Position numbers and translations under genes: made by a program. A DNA stretch of 64,000 nucleotides, taken from NCBI GenBank assembly GCA_023435725.1, contig JAEYRD010000237.1, positions 1-64,000 of the forward strand, read 5' to 3'. The notes beneath the pieces were generated by a model. The model did not search any database. It saw only the letters and a program-made list of their open reading frames with translations, and had not been told where the DNA came from. Shown here one piece after another: positions 1 through 7,884 of this stretch (the first letter of the stretch is position 1; each line of letters opens with the position of its first letter). The DNA is from Pseudomonadota bacterium. Its GTDB lineage: Bacteria; Pseudomonadota; Alphaproteobacteria; Rhizobiales; Xanthobacteraceae.

Positions 1-98
1 CGCGTAACCGATGATCGGCCTGATCTCCAGGCCGCACGGTGTCTGCGCAAATTTCGGCATCTCGTGGCTCAGCTTGAAATCATCACCGCCACTACGGC

Positions 99-1070
99 TT
101 AAGCCGCGCCGATCAATATTCCCACCGCAAGCACGATGGCGCCGCCGAGCACGATCTGGAACACCGCCTGGAGGAAGGGCGTATCCATGTAGCGCGAGCG
201 GATGAAGGCGATCGCCCACAATTCGATGAACACGACGACGCCGGCGATCGCAGTTGCGATCCAGAACGCGTTGGGCCAGCTATCCGGCACCAGATAGGGC
301 GCGGTGTGGCCGAGCCCGCCGAGCGTCGTCATCGCGCCGCAGGTGATGCCGCGAAGCCAGGGCGAGCCACGTCCGGTCAGCGATCCGTCATCGGACAGCG
401 CTTCCGCAAAGCCCATGCTGATGCCGGCGCCGATCGAGGCGGCAAGGCCCACCAGAAAGGTTTGCCAGTTCTGGTGGGTGGCGAAGGCGGCCGCAAACAG
501 CGGCGCCAGTGTCGAGACCGATCCGTCCATGAGGCCGGCGAGGCCCGGCTGCACATATTGCAGCACGAACATCCGCCGCCGCGTGCGGTCCTCCTCGGCG
601 CGCACGTCCGGCTTCAGAATCTCGTCGGTCAGTTTGGCTGCGGTGTGCTCATGGCTCTTCTCGGCCTCCGCGAGGTCGCCGAGCAGCCTGCGGACATTGA
701 CGTCCTTTGCCTGCTCGGCGGCCTTCGCGTAGAAGCGTTCGGCCTCGAACTCCATGGTCTCGACTTCCTTGCGGATCGTATCGAGCGGGAGATTCTTGGT
801 GAGCCAGATCGGGCGGCGGCGCAGAAAGCCCTTGACGTTCTCGCGACGGATCGGCGGCAAGTGCTGGCCGAAGCGCTGCTCGTACATTTCCAGCAGCAGG
901 TGTCGATGGCCGCGTTCCTCCTCCGCCATCTGCTCGAACAGCTTTGCCGTGTCAGGGTAACGTTCCCCGAGGTCCTCGGCGAAGCTCATGTAGATGCGGC
1001 TGTCCTCCTCTTCGGAGGAGATCGCGACCGCAAGCACCTCGCGCTCGGTCAGATCGGCAAAATTCTTCAC
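99..1070 (-). CDS. mbfA: Membrane-bound ferritin MbfA (ferritin-like domain fused to VIT1-like membrane domain)
   Basis: 323 aa. Residues 1-150 form a four-helix ferritin-like domain with the expected iron ligands, seen as ExxH at E52/H55 (EERGHRH) and E137/H140 (EAEKSH), plus acidic helices near residues 20 and 110. Residues about 165-323 are a hydrophobic domain with several membrane helices resembling the vacuolar iron transporter VIT1/CCC1. In Bradyrhizobium this protein exports iron from the cytoplasm and protects against iron and peroxide stress (known for the family). The start is a GTG at 1070 preceded by CAGGG. The promoter region carries an 11-bp-arm palindrome (1085-1109) matching the Irr iron control element, so repression by Irr under low iron is expected. 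Confidence 0.93.
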   Translation of the reverse strand: MKNFADLTEREVLAVAISSEEEDSRIYMSFAEDLGERYPDTAKLFEQMAEEERGHRHLLLEMYEQRFGQHLPPIRRENVKGFLRRRPIWLTKNLPLDTIRKEVETMEFEAERFYAKAAEQAKDVNVRRLLGDLAEAEKSHEHTAAKLTDEILKPDVRAEEDRTRRRMFVLQYVQPGLAGLMDGSVSTLAPLFAAAFATHQNWQTFLVGLAASIGAGISMGFAEALSDDGSLTGRGSPWLRGITCGAMTTLGGLGHTAPYLVPDSWPNAFWIATAIAGVVVFIELWAIAFIRSRYMDTPFLQAVFQIVLGGAIVLAVGILIGAA

Positions 1071-1084
1071 GCGGCCCTGCTTTA

Positions 1085-1109
1085 ATAGTTTAGAATGGTT
1101 CTAAACTAT
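1085..1109 (-). promoter_or_regulatory. Iron control element (Irr-box) upstream of mbfA
   Basis: A perfect inverted repeat with 11-bp arms (ATAGTTTAGAA / TTCTAAACTAT) around a TGG spacer ends 15 bp before the GTG start of mbfA. Its core TTTAGAA-N3-TTCTAAA matches the ICE motif bound by Irr in rhizobia. The position close to the start suggests that the regulator blocks RNA polymerase directly. Confidence 0.85.
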
Positions 1110-1136
1110 ATAGGGCGCCGTGGTTCTCGGGTCAAA

Positions 1137-2285
1137 TCAGCCGGCGCGGACCTTTGCGAAGAAGTTGAGTAGCAATCGGCTCACCTCGGCCGGCTGCTCC
1201 TGCTGAACCCAATGTCCGGCGCCGTCGATGAGATGGCAGCCAAGCATCTTCGTGCAGGCGCTTGTTTGCATCGTCTCGAACACGCCGGGGCGCTGGTAGG
1301 TGCCCCAATCCTGCTTGCCCGAGATGAAGCAGGAGGGCACGTCGATGCTGCGGCCGGCGAACAGTTGCAATTCGCTATTGAAAGCGCCCGACGTGCCGCA
1401 GCGATACCATTGCAGGCCGCCCTGGAATCCGGTGCGGCCGTATTCGGCGCTGTAGTACAAGAGCTCGCTGTCCGGCAGCCAATGATTGGCGGCGATCGCG
1501 TCGGGTGAGGGCATCTCCTTTGCGACCGTCTCGGCCATGGTCTCGTCGGCGTCCATCACGTAGTAGGTCGGCAGCTTTGCCAGCTCATTCGCGGACCACG
1601 ACTTCAGCGGGTATGGCTTGTTGTCGGCCCAGTCCGCGCTCTTGTGGTGATAATAGGCGCGCAGGAAATCATGCACGCCCTGCGGTGCGTAATGCATGTC
1701 CGCGTTGGCCGCGCGTGTCGAATAGTACCATTGATAGTGTTTTCGCGGGCGCGGCAGCGCGGCGAGCTCGCGATGCACGGAATCCTCCACCGCCGGCTTC
1801 GCTGGCGCCTCGACCGTGTTGAACGGCAGCGGCGGCGCTCCGCCGAACGGAGCGCTCATCATCGCAACGGAACGAAACACGTCAGGTCGCATCAGTGCGC
1901 ACCAGGCCGCGACCGGGCTGCCGAAATCATGTCCGACCAGATCGACCTGTTTGTAGCCGAACGCCGACACCAGCCCGAGCGCGTCGCGCACCAGGTTGAA
2001 GAGCGAGAAGGGCTTGAGATCACCATCGTAATCGGCGCTCCATCCCGTGGTCCGGCCATAACCTCGCTGGTCCGGCGCGATCACGTGATAGCCGGCGTTG
2101 CTGAGCGCCGGCATCACCTTGCGCCAGGAGAAGGCGAGCTCCGGAAAGCCGTGCAGCAGCAGGACGCAGGGCCGGCCCTTCGTCTCGAAGCCGGCCTCCA
2201 GCACATGCATGCGCAAGCCGTTGATGCCGTCGATGTAACGCGAGCGAATGCCGGCGGGCAGGGGGATATCGGGGAGTGTAGTCAT
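1137..2285 (-). CDS. Epoxide-hydrolase-like alpha/beta-fold hydrolase
   Basis: 382 aa from the ATG at 2285, chosen because GGAGAAGG lies just upstream; a GTG at 2297 would absorb that ribosome site. The oxyanion motif HGFPE is at about residue 45, DQRGYG at about 72, and the nucleophile motif GHDFGS places an Asp at residue 120. An Asp nucleophile is the mark of epoxide hydrolases and haloalkane dehalogenases rather than serine esterases. The catalytic His lies in GAGHW near the C terminus. No signal peptide is seen, so it is probably cytosolic. It is the last gene of a leftward cluster with MBL, GST and FAH enzymes, which suggests a role in breaking down an organic compound. Substrate unknown. 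Confidence 0.85.
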   Translation of the reverse strand: MTTLPDIPLPAGIRSRYIDGINGLRMHVLEAGFETKGRPCVLLLHGFPELAFSWRKVMPALSNAGYHVIAPDQRGYGRTTGWSADYDGDLKPFSLFNLVRDALGLVSAFGYKQVDLVGHDFGSPVAAWCALMRPDVFRSVAMMSAPFGGAPPLPFNTVEAPAKPAVEDSVHRELAALPRPRKHYQWYYSTRAANADMHYAPQGVHDFLRAYYHHKSADWADNKPYPLKSWSANELAKLPTYYVMDADETMAETVAKEMPSPDAIAANHWLPDSELLYYSAEYGRTGFQGGLQWYRCGTSGAFNSELQLFAGRSIDVPSCFISGKQDWGTYQRPGVFETMQTSACTKMLGCHLIDGAGHWVQQEQPAEVSRLLLNFFAKVRAG

Positions 2286-2306
2286 TGCCTTCTCCACCTT
2301 TGTGGG

Positions 2307-2400
2307 ATCGTAGGGTGGGTTAGCGAAGCGTAACCCACCTCTTTAGTTTCCGCGGAGACAGACGTGGTGGGTTACGCCTTCGGCTAACCCACCCTACGAT
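2307..2400. repeat. Palindromic intergenic repeat, type D (long hairpin)
   Basis: Perfect 18-bp outer arms (2307-2324 and 2383-2400; core TAGGGTGGGTTAGC) enclose a second, slightly bulged pair (2325-2339 with 2366-2381). The whole can fold into one long hairpin. It fills the space between the MBL gene stop and the epoxide hydrolase start. It resembles the GGGTGGGTTA intergenic palindromes known to be repeated in Bradyrhizobium genomes. Only one copy is in this window. Confidence 0.8.
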
Positions 2401-2407
2401 TACGTCA

Positions 2408-3277
2408 CTACACCGCCGCGCAGACGAACGCGTTGCCCTTGCGCCTGATCTTGCCGACCGACGGCGAGGGGAAATGCGCGGTGCAGCACAGCGTATCGGT
2501 GTCGCAATAGCGTTCCAGGAAGCTGCGGCGCGTTTTCGCTGCCGCTGCCGGATCGACATCGAACTTGATCGACAGCTCCGGATAGAGCGTCTGCAGGGGC
2601 GAGTGCATGAGGTCGCCGGAGAACACGGCATCGTCCTTGCCGCGGCCCATCGTGAACGCGACATGGCCGGGCGTGTGGCCGGGTGTCGGCAGGATGCGGA
2701 CATGATCGCCGATCTGATGGTCGTTGCCGACGAGCTCGTGGCGCTTGGCCTCGACCACTGGCAGCACGCTGTCGGCGAAGGGCGGCACTTCGGCCTTCGC
2801 GTTCTGCTCGGACCAGTAGTCGAACTCCTGCTTGGCAAAGACGTAGCGCGCCTTGGGGAAGGTCGGCACCCAGCGGCCGTTCTCCAGCCGTGTATTCCAA
2901 CCGACGTGATCGACATGCAGGTGCGTGCACATCACGAAGTCGATGTCGTCCACGGAGAAGCCGGCGGCGCCCAGCGCGCGCAGATAATTATCGTCGGTCT
3001 TCATGTTCCATTTCGGCCGCTGCGGCCGCGGCTTGTCGTTGCCGATGCAGCTGTCGATCAGGATGGTGTGGTGCGGTGTCTTCACCACATAGGACTGGAA
3101 GCACAGGAGCAACACGTCCTGGTCATCCAGCGCCCTGGCCTGCCGCATCCACGCCCGGTTCTCGGCCAGCACCTCGGCCGTCAGTCCCGGCAGCATGTCC
3201 AGCACCGGGACGAACGAGGTTTCCTGCTCGATGATGCGATGGATGGTGAGATCGCCGACCGAGTGTTTCAGGCTCAT
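2408..3277 (-). CDS. MBL-fold metallo-hydrolase (lactonase-like), copy 1
   Basis: 289 aa from the ATG at 3277; the open frame extends further upstream but overlaps the GST gene there. The zinc signature THLHVDHVGWNT gives H119, H121, D123 and H124. Further ligands lie in TPGHTPGH, in SGDLMH and in the C-terminal CTAHFPSP. This layout fits the AHL-lactonase / methyl-parathion-hydrolase branch of the superfamily, which opens lactones or esters with two metal ions. The start is 17 bp after the GST stop, so the two are probably co-translated. The same GST then MBL order recurs at 29904-31420. Substrate unknown. Confidence 0.88.
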   Translation of the reverse strand: MSLKHSVGDLTIHRIIEQETSFVPVLDMLPGLTAEVLAENRAWMRQARALDDQDVLLLCFQSYVVKTPHHTILIDSCIGNDKPRPQRPKWNMKTDDNYLRALGAAGFSVDDIDFVMCTHLHVDHVGWNTRLENGRWVPTFPKARYVFAKQEFDYWSEQNAKAEVPPFADSVLPVVEAKRHELVGNDHQIGDHVRILPTPGHTPGHVAFTMGRGKDDAVFSGDLMHSPLQTLYPELSIKFDVDPAAAAKTRRSFLERYCDTDTLCCTAHFPSPSVGKIRRKGNAFVCAAV

Positions 3278-3294
3278 GGGAATTCCCGCGGGGT

Positions 3295-3906
3295 TTACGC
3301 CGGAGGCGGCGCCGAGATCTTCACGGAAGGCCGCTCCAGCATCTTCTGGTGGAAGGCATCGAGCTTCGGATAGGCCTTGCGCCAGCCGCAATCGGCGAAG
3401 CGGAAGTCGGCATAGCCGAGCACGCAAACGAGGCCGATCTGGGAAATGTCGAATGGTCCGTTCAGCACTTCCGGCATGTTCTCGAAACGCGCCATGCCGG
3501 TCCAGGCCCGGTTCCAATGGTCGTCCGACCAGGCCTGCCATTGCAGGCCCTGCGGCCGCACCATCCTCTCGTAGCGGCACAACAGCATGGAATCGAGCAT
3601 GCCGTTGATCAGGGAGTGGTTGGTCTTGGCCTTCCAGCGCCGCGGACCGTAATCCGGGATCAGGCTGCCGCCCGCCATCTCGTTGAGATATTCGACGATG
3701 ACGTAGGAATCCAGGATCACGTCGCCGTCATTGGTGATCAGCACCGGCAGCTTCTTCAGCGGCGTGATGCGCGAATAGTCCTCGTTGGCGGTGCCCGGCG
3801 CGACCGTTGCCAGCGTGAATTCGATCTTGTCGATCAGTCCGAGCTCGATCGCGGCGATGCGAACCTTGCGCGCGAAGGGAGAGGCGGCGGAGAAGGTGAG
3901 TTTCAT
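3295..3906 (-). CDS. Glutathione S-transferase family protein
   Basis: 203 aa, usual length for soluble GSTs. The N-terminal thioredoxin-like domain (1-80) shows SPFARKVR, KKLPVLI with the cis-proline for glutathione binding, and DGDVILDSYVI. The all-helical C-terminal domain holds a GYADFRFADCGWR stretch. Such GSTs add, remove or isomerise glutathione adducts of electrophiles. It lies directly before the MBL hydrolase. The second GST-MBL pair at 29904-31420 shares the SPFxRKV, KLPxL and GYxDFRFA elements. A maleylpyruvate/maleylacetoacetate isomerase role is possible because an FAH-family gene precedes it, but no specific evidence supports that. Confidence 0.88.
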   Translation of the reverse strand: MKLTFSAASPFARKVRIAAIELGLIDKIEFTLATVAPGTANEDYSRITPLKKLPVLITNDGDVILDSYVIVEYLNEMAGGSLIPDYGPRRWKAKTNHSLINGMLDSMLLCRYERMVRPQGLQWQAWSDDHWNRAWTGMARFENMPEVLNGPFDISQIGLVCVLGYADFRFADCGWRKAYPKLDAFHQKMLERPSVKISAPPPA

Positions 3907-3940
3907 TGATGCATCCTGACGAACAACCGGCAGTTTGTTT

Positions 3941-4026
3941 CGTCATTGCGAGCGAAGCGATGCAATCCAGAGTCTGTCCACGGGGGCAGTCTGGATTGCT
4001 TCGTCGCTTCGCTCCTCGCAATGACG
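3941..4026. repeat. Palindromic repeat type A, copy 1 (86 bp)
   Basis: The termini CGTCATTGCGAGCGAAGCGA and its reverse complement bound an imperfect palindrome between the FAH-family gene and the GST gene. A second copy of the same length and arms is at 54044-54129. This is a widespread intergenic element in Bradyrhizobium and Rhodopseudomonas. It can form a long hairpin and may act as a transcript-stabilising or terminating structure. Confidence 0.88.
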
Positions 4027-4048
4027 GCGCGGCGGCGGTGCGCGCCGC

Positions 4049-4891
4049 TTACGCCCCGATGATCTCCTGGCGCTGCTCGCCGAGGCCCTCGATGCCGAGC
4101 GTGACGACGTCGCCGACATTGAGGAAGGTCGGGGGCTTCATGCCGAGGCCGACACCGGGCGGGGTGCCGGTGGTGACGATGTCGCCGGGCAGCAAGGTCA
4201 TGAACTGCGAGACATAGGAGATGCACTTGGCCATGGAGAAGATCATGGTCTTGGTCGAGCCGGTCTGCCGGCGCTGGCCGTTGACGTCGAGCCACATCGA
4301 CAGATTCTGCACGTCCTTGATCTCGTCCTTGGTGGCGAGCCACGGCCCGACCGGGCCGAACGTGTCGTGCGACTTGCCCTTGGTCCACTGGCCCAGGCGT
4401 TCGATCTGGAAGGCGCGCTCGGAGACGTCGTTGCAGACGCAGTAACCGGCGACGTAGTTCAGCGCGTCGGCTTCCGAGACGTACTTGGCGCGGGTGCCGA
4501 TGATCGCGGCGATCTCGACTTCCCAGTCGAGCTTGGTCGAGCCGCGCGGCTTCTCGACGGCGTCGTTCGGACCGGAGAGCGAAGTGTTCGCCTTCAGGAA
4601 GATGATCGGCTCGGTCGGGATCGCCGCGCCCGTCTCCTTGGCGTGGTCGCTGTAGTTGAGACCGATGGCGACGAATTTCGAGATGCCGGTGACCGGTGCG
4701 CCGAAGCGCGGCTTGCCGGAAACGGCGGGCAGCGAGGCGGGATCGATGGCGGCCAGCTTCTTCAACGATTCCGGCGAATAGGCCTCGCCGGTCAGGTCTT
4801 TCACATGCGCCGACAGGTCGCGCAACTGGCCGGATTTGTCGATGAGGCCGGGCTTTTCCGCACCCTTTTCGCCGTAACGAACAAGCTTCAT
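4049..4891 (-). CDS. Fumarylacetoacetate hydrolase (FAH) family protein
   Basis: 280 aa from the ATG at 4891 with GGGAGAAACGAGA before it; the longer open frame upstream is not needed. The FAH catalytic domain (about 70-280) shows the metal ligands in DWEVEIAAIIG and CNDVSERAFQ and the DIVTTGTPPGVG turn. The family hydrolyses or decarboxylates diketo-acids at the end of aromatic and sugar catabolism; the overall look is closest to 2,4-diketo-3-deoxy-sugar-acid hydrolases and proteins often named ureidoglycolate lyase. It sits between two MBL enzymes and a GST on the same strand. The exact substrate is not readable from sequence. Confidence 0.88.
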   Translation of the reverse strand: MKLVRYGEKGAEKPGLIDKSGQLRDLSAHVKDLTGEAYSPESLKKLAAIDPASLPAVSGKPRFGAPVTGISKFVAIGLNYSDHAKETGAAIPTEPIIFLKANTSLSGPNDAVEKPRGSTKLDWEVEIAAIIGTRAKYVSEADALNYVAGYCVCNDVSERAFQIERLGQWTKGKSHDTFGPVGPWLATKDEIKDVQNLSMWLDVNGQRRQTGSTKTMIFSMAKCISYVSQFMTLLPGDIVTTGTPPGVGLGMKPPTFLNVGDVVTLGIEGLGEQRQEIIGA

Positions 4892-5012
4892 TCTCGTTTC
4901 TCCCTGGAGATGGACCGATCGGTTAAATAGCTTCATGGAACAGGGCGGCGGGAAATTCAACCGCTCAAAACGGGCCGCATTGCAGCCCTCTCGATTCGGT
5001 GGGCGATCCTAG

Positions 5013-5197
5013 GTCTCGTGCCCCGGACGCTGCGCAGCACCAAGAGCGCGTTTACGCGCGTCTTCGACACGCTATGGTGATGCGCTGCTGCAGAGCCGGG
5101 GCCCATGCCGCAGCTTTCTGGGTCCCGGCTCTGCGGAGCAGCGTTGCCGGACGATGCCACGCATCGCCTAGGCTGCACCGCATCCGGGACACGGAGA
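5013..5197. repeat. Palindromic repeat type C (about 185 bp)
   Basis: This fills most of the 306-bp gap between the FAH-family gene and the second MBL gene. Outer arms are GTGCCCCGGAC at the left and an imperfect GTCCGGGACAC-type match at the right; an inner pair is CTGCAGAGCCGGG against CCCGGCTCTGC. It abuts the TGA stop of the MBL gene. Similar long imperfect palindromes are common in Bradyrhizobium intergenic DNA. The remaining 120 bp (4892-5012) hold only the leader of the FAH gene. Confidence 0.72.
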
Positions 5198-6046
5198 TCA
5201 TGCCAGCGCCACAAATCTGAACGCATCCCCGTCCCGCTTGATATGCCCGGCCGAGAAATGCCCGCCGATCACCAGCGTGGGCGTATCGGCAAACCGGCTG
5301 AACAATTCGCGCCGCGTGGCGGCCGACTGTGTCTGGTCGGAATCCGCGGTGGAGGACCAGTCGAGACGCGCCATCTGGCAGGGATGGTGGGCGACGTCGC
5401 CGGTGAGCAGGCCCTGCTGGCCGTCCGATTGGATGAGGATGCTCATATGGCCGGGGCTGTGGCCCGGGGTCGGGATCATGCTGATTTCGTCGGACAGCCG
5501 GTGCTCGCTCGGGATCAGGTCGGCCCGATCGGCATCGGCGATCGGCTTCACGGAATCGTCGAACACGGCCCGCTTGTCCGGTTCGGTCGAATGGTTGCGC
5601 CAGTGCTCGTATTCGGTCCTGCCGAAGACGTAGCGCGCGTTCGGAAAGGTCGGCACCCATTTGCCGCCGGCGAGTTTCGTATTCCAGCCGACATGGTCGA
5701 CGTGAAGATGCGTGCACAGCACGGTGTCGATGCTGTCGGGTGCAAAGCCTGCCGCGGTCATCGTCTCCAGGAACGGCGTGGAGCGGTTGTTCCAGGTCGG
5801 GACGTTACGGCCCTGCTTGTCGTTGCCGAGCCCGGTATCGACCACGATGCGCTGCGACGGCGTCTCCACCACCAGCGAGTGGATCGACATCTTCAGCCGA
5901 CCCTCTTCGGTGGCGAAATGCGGGATCAGCCAGGGCAGCTTCTGGATCTCTTCATTGCTCGCCAGCGGCAGGATGAAGCGGGTCGAGCCAACCGTCTCCA
6001 GTTCGACGACCTTGGTGATTTTGACCCTGCCGACCTTCCACTGCAT
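5198..6046 (-). CDS. MBL-fold metallo-hydrolase (lactonase-like), copy 2
   Basis: 282 aa from the ATG at 6046, preceded by a GGGGGGA ribosome site. The signature THLHVDHVGWNTKL is nearly the same as in the MBL protein at 2408-3277. TPGHSPGH, TGDVAHHP and the C-terminal GGHFSAGH supply further metal ligands. It is the first gene of the leftward MBL, FAH, GST, MBL, epoxide-hydrolase series. Two related MBL enzymes in one series suggest either two successive ring-opening steps or partial redundancy after duplication. No signal peptide is seen, so a cytosolic location is likely. Confidence 0.88.
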   Translation of the reverse strand: MQWKVGRVKITKVVELETVGSTRFILPLASNEEIQKLPWLIPHFATEEGRLKMSIHSLVVETPSQRIVVDTGLGNDKQGRNVPTWNNRSTPFLETMTAAGFAPDSIDTVLCTHLHVDHVGWNTKLAGGKWVPTFPNARYVFGRTEYEHWRNHSTEPDKRAVFDDSVKPIADADRADLIPSEHRLSDEISMIPTPGHSPGHMSILIQSDGQQGLLTGDVAHHPCQMARLDWSSTADSDQTQSAATRRELFSRFADTPTLVIGGHFSAGHIKRDGDAFRFVALA

Positions 6047-6082
6047 CGGGCGTCCCCCCATTTTCTTGTTTGCGTCCCATTT

Positions 6083-6175
6083 GTCATACCGGGGCGATGC
6101 GTAGCATCGAATCCGGAATCCCGAGATTGTAGCGGGAGATCCCGGGTTCGCGACTTTGTCGCGCCCTGGAATGAC
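6083..6175. repeat. Palindromic repeat type B, copy 1
   Basis: It starts GTCATACCGGGGCGATGCG and ends with CCCTGGAATGAC, with CCGGAATCCCGAGAT and its near-complement in the middle. A related element with the same outer motif is at 11866-11968. It lies between the MBL gene (leftward) and the DUF3775 gene (rightward). The type is a common Bradyrhizobium intergenic palindrome. Confidence 0.8.
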
Positions 6176-6294
6176 GAGGATGGACAATTGGCGGCGAAAC
6201 ATGCGGGTTTCCGCCGCCAAGCGCAATGGATCATCTGTCGTGATGTTGCGTTATTGGAGGAACCCGGAACCAACGACGAGCCAAGGGGGAGTCC

Positions 6295-6726
6295 ATGCCA
6301 GAGCTTGCCATTTCTGCCGACAAGGTTGCCTTCATCATCGAGAAGGCCCGCGAATTCGACGTCAAGGAGGCGGCGTCCGATCCGGACTCCGGCTCGAATC
6401 CCTCTGACGATGACGAGATCGACGTGCTGGAGGACACCGCGTCGGATCCAGTGGCCAGCGAGCTCGCGGGCTTCATCCGGGCGCTGAACGAGGACGAGCA
6501 GCTCGACCTCGTCACGCTGATGTGGCTCGGCCGCGGCGACGGCAATGTGGATGAGTGGGACGACCTTCGTGCCCGCGCCGCCGAGGCGCGCGCCGAATAC
6601 AAGGCGCCCCGGCGCGAAGCGGTGCAGTATCTCCTGGGCGAGCCGATGCTGGGCGATCTGCTGGCCGACGGTATGGACGAACTCGGCATAGACTGGACCG
6701 ACGAGCGGACGACGCCGGTCTCGTAA
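6295..6726 (+). CDS. DUF3775 domain-containing protein
   Basis: 143 aa, acidic. The conserved region (about 55-135) includes FIRALNEDEQLDLVTLMWLGRG and then a helical stretch ending in YLLGEPMLGDLLADGMDELG. This is the pattern of the alphaproteobacterial DUF3775 family, whose function is unknown. An acidic, low-complexity linker (DPDSGSNPSDDDEID) lies at residues 27-45. The start follows AAGGGGGAGTCC. It is a single-gene unit, convergent with the next gene, and the two stops are only 3 bp apart. Confidence 0.8.
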   Translation: MPELAISADKVAFIIEKAREFDVKEAASDPDSGSNPSDDDEIDVLEDTASDPVASELAGFIRALNEDEQLDLVTLMWLGRGDGNVDEWDDLRARAAEARAEYKAPRREAVQYLLGEPMLGDLLADGMDELGIDWTDERTTPVS

Positions 6727-6729
6727 CCC

Positions 6730-7719
6730 TTAGCGCGCGCAGTCGACGATGACGGTACCGAGCTTGTCGCCCTTCTCGACGGCGCGATGCGCCTGTGCAG
6801 TGTCCGACAGCGCAAACTGCGCCGCCACATTGTGAATCCGGGTTCCCGCGGCCAGCCATTTCGAGATGTCGGCCTGCGCCGCCGCAAGCAGCGCCGGCGG
6901 AAGCGCGAACAGCACGAGTGCACGGAGCGCGATGCATTTTTCCATCAGCTCGCGCATCGGCACAACTGGCGTGCGGTTGCCGTTGGTGGCGTAGACCGCG
7001 ATCGTGGAATTGAGTGCCATCAGCTTCAGCGTGGTCGCGATATTGCCGCCGAAATCGACATCGACCACACGGTCAACCCCGCGTCCGCCGGTGAAAGCCA
7101 TCGCCTTGGCGACGACGTCTTCGTCCCTGTAATTGACTACGAGATCGGCACCCCCGCGCCGTGCCTGCTCCCCTTTCATCGCCGAGCTGACGGTCGCGAT
7201 CACATGGGCGCCGCCCCATTTCGCCAGTTGCACCGCGTAGTGGCCGACCGCTCCGGCGCCGCCGGTGACGAGCACGGTCTTGCCGACGATCGGCCCGTCC
7301 GCAAACAGAGAGCACCAGGCCGTCATCGCGGGAATGCCGAGCGTGGCGCCTTCCGCGAAGGAAAGATTGTCCGGCAGCGGCGTTACCAGTTGCTCGGCGA
7401 GCGCGATATATTCCGCCGCCGTGCCGAAGGCCCGGCCGTTGCGCTGGCCGTTGAACAGCCAGACACGATCGCCGACCTTGAAGCGCGTCACGCCGTCGCC
7501 GATCTGGTCGACAAAACCCGCGCCGTCGCTGTTTGGAATCACGCGCGGGTAGTCCATCGCGCGATAGCTGCCGCCGCGCCGGCCGGCATCGGCTGGATTC
7601 ACGCCGGAGGCTTCCAGGCGAATGCGAACTTCGCCTGGGCCTGCGACCGGCGTCGCCATCTCACCATAAGTGAGAACGTCCGCCGCCGGTCCCGTCTGCT
7701 CGTACCAGACCGCCTTCAT
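6730..7719 (-). CDS. Quinone-oxidoreductase-type zinc-independent alcohol dehydrogenase (MDR family)
   Basis: 329 aa from the ATG at 7719. The N-terminal GroES-like domain (KAVWYEQTG to about 120) and the Rossmann domain with VTGGAGAVGHYAVQLAKWGGA (about residue 145) are typical of NADPH:quinone reductases of the MDR superfamily. Structural and catalytic zinc cysteines are absent, as in that subgroup. It probably reduces quinones or enones with NADPH. A 23-bp-arm perfect inverted repeat (7720-7792) begins directly at the base before the start codon, so translation may be controlled by RNA structure. An SDR gene lies upstream on the same strand. Confidence 0.86.
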   Translation of the reverse strand: MKAVWYEQTGPAADVLTYGEMATPVAGPGEVRIRLEASGVNPADAGRRGGSYRAMDYPRVIPNSDGAGFVDQIGDGVTRFKVGDRVWLFNGQRNGRAFGTAAEYIALAEQLVTPLPDNLSFAEGATLGIPAMTAWCSLFADGPIVGKTVLVTGGAGAVGHYAVQLAKWGGAHVIATVSSAMKGEQARRGGADLVVNYRDEDVVAKAMAFTGGRGVDRVVDVDFGGNIATTLKLMALNSTIAVYATNGNRTPVVPMRELMEKCIALRALVLFALPPALLAAAQADISKWLAAGTRIHNVAAQFALSDTAQAHRAVEKGDKLGTVIVDCAR

Positions 7720-7792
7720 CTGGAGCCCGCTTTCCGAAGTTCTTGAACCATTGCTGCTACCTCGAACGCGAACTTCGGAAAGCGGGCTCCAG
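7720..7792 (-). promoter_or_regulatory. Perfect 23-bp-arm inverted repeat abutting a start codon
   Basis: Arms 7720-7742 and 7770-7792 are exact reverse complements with a 27-base loop. On the minus-strand transcript the hairpin ends at the base just before the ATG at 7719, so the ribosome-binding region lies inside the second arm. This could act as a terminator-like or translation-blocking structure for the reductase gene, or be the remains of a mobile palindromic element. No T-run follows, so simple intrinsic termination is unlikely. Confidence 0.7.
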
Positions 7793-7810
7793 AAAGAAAC
7801 TACAGCTTCC

Positions 7811-7884
7811 AGTGCCACTTATCGATTTGAAGTTCCTGACAGAGCTCGCGGCATACACTGCAGGAACGTCAAATCGGTGGCACT
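7811..7884. repeat. Second inverted repeat with a bulge, at the end of the SDR gene
   Basis: AGTGCCAC (7811-7818) and CGATTTGAAGTTCCTG (7823-7838) pair with CAGGAACGTCAAATCG and GTGGCACT (7861-7884), leaving a 4-base bulge and one mismatch. The right arm runs into the stop codon of the SDR gene (TAG at 7883-7885). It may protect the 3' end of the SDR message. It stands 18 bp from the 23-bp-arm repeat. Confidence 0.65.

Noticed and set aside
1..98. Possible gene running off the left edge on the minus strand (reading MPKFAQTPCGLE)
   Set aside because: Only about 20 residues are visible, there is no clear ribosome site and no family pattern, so it cannot be supported.
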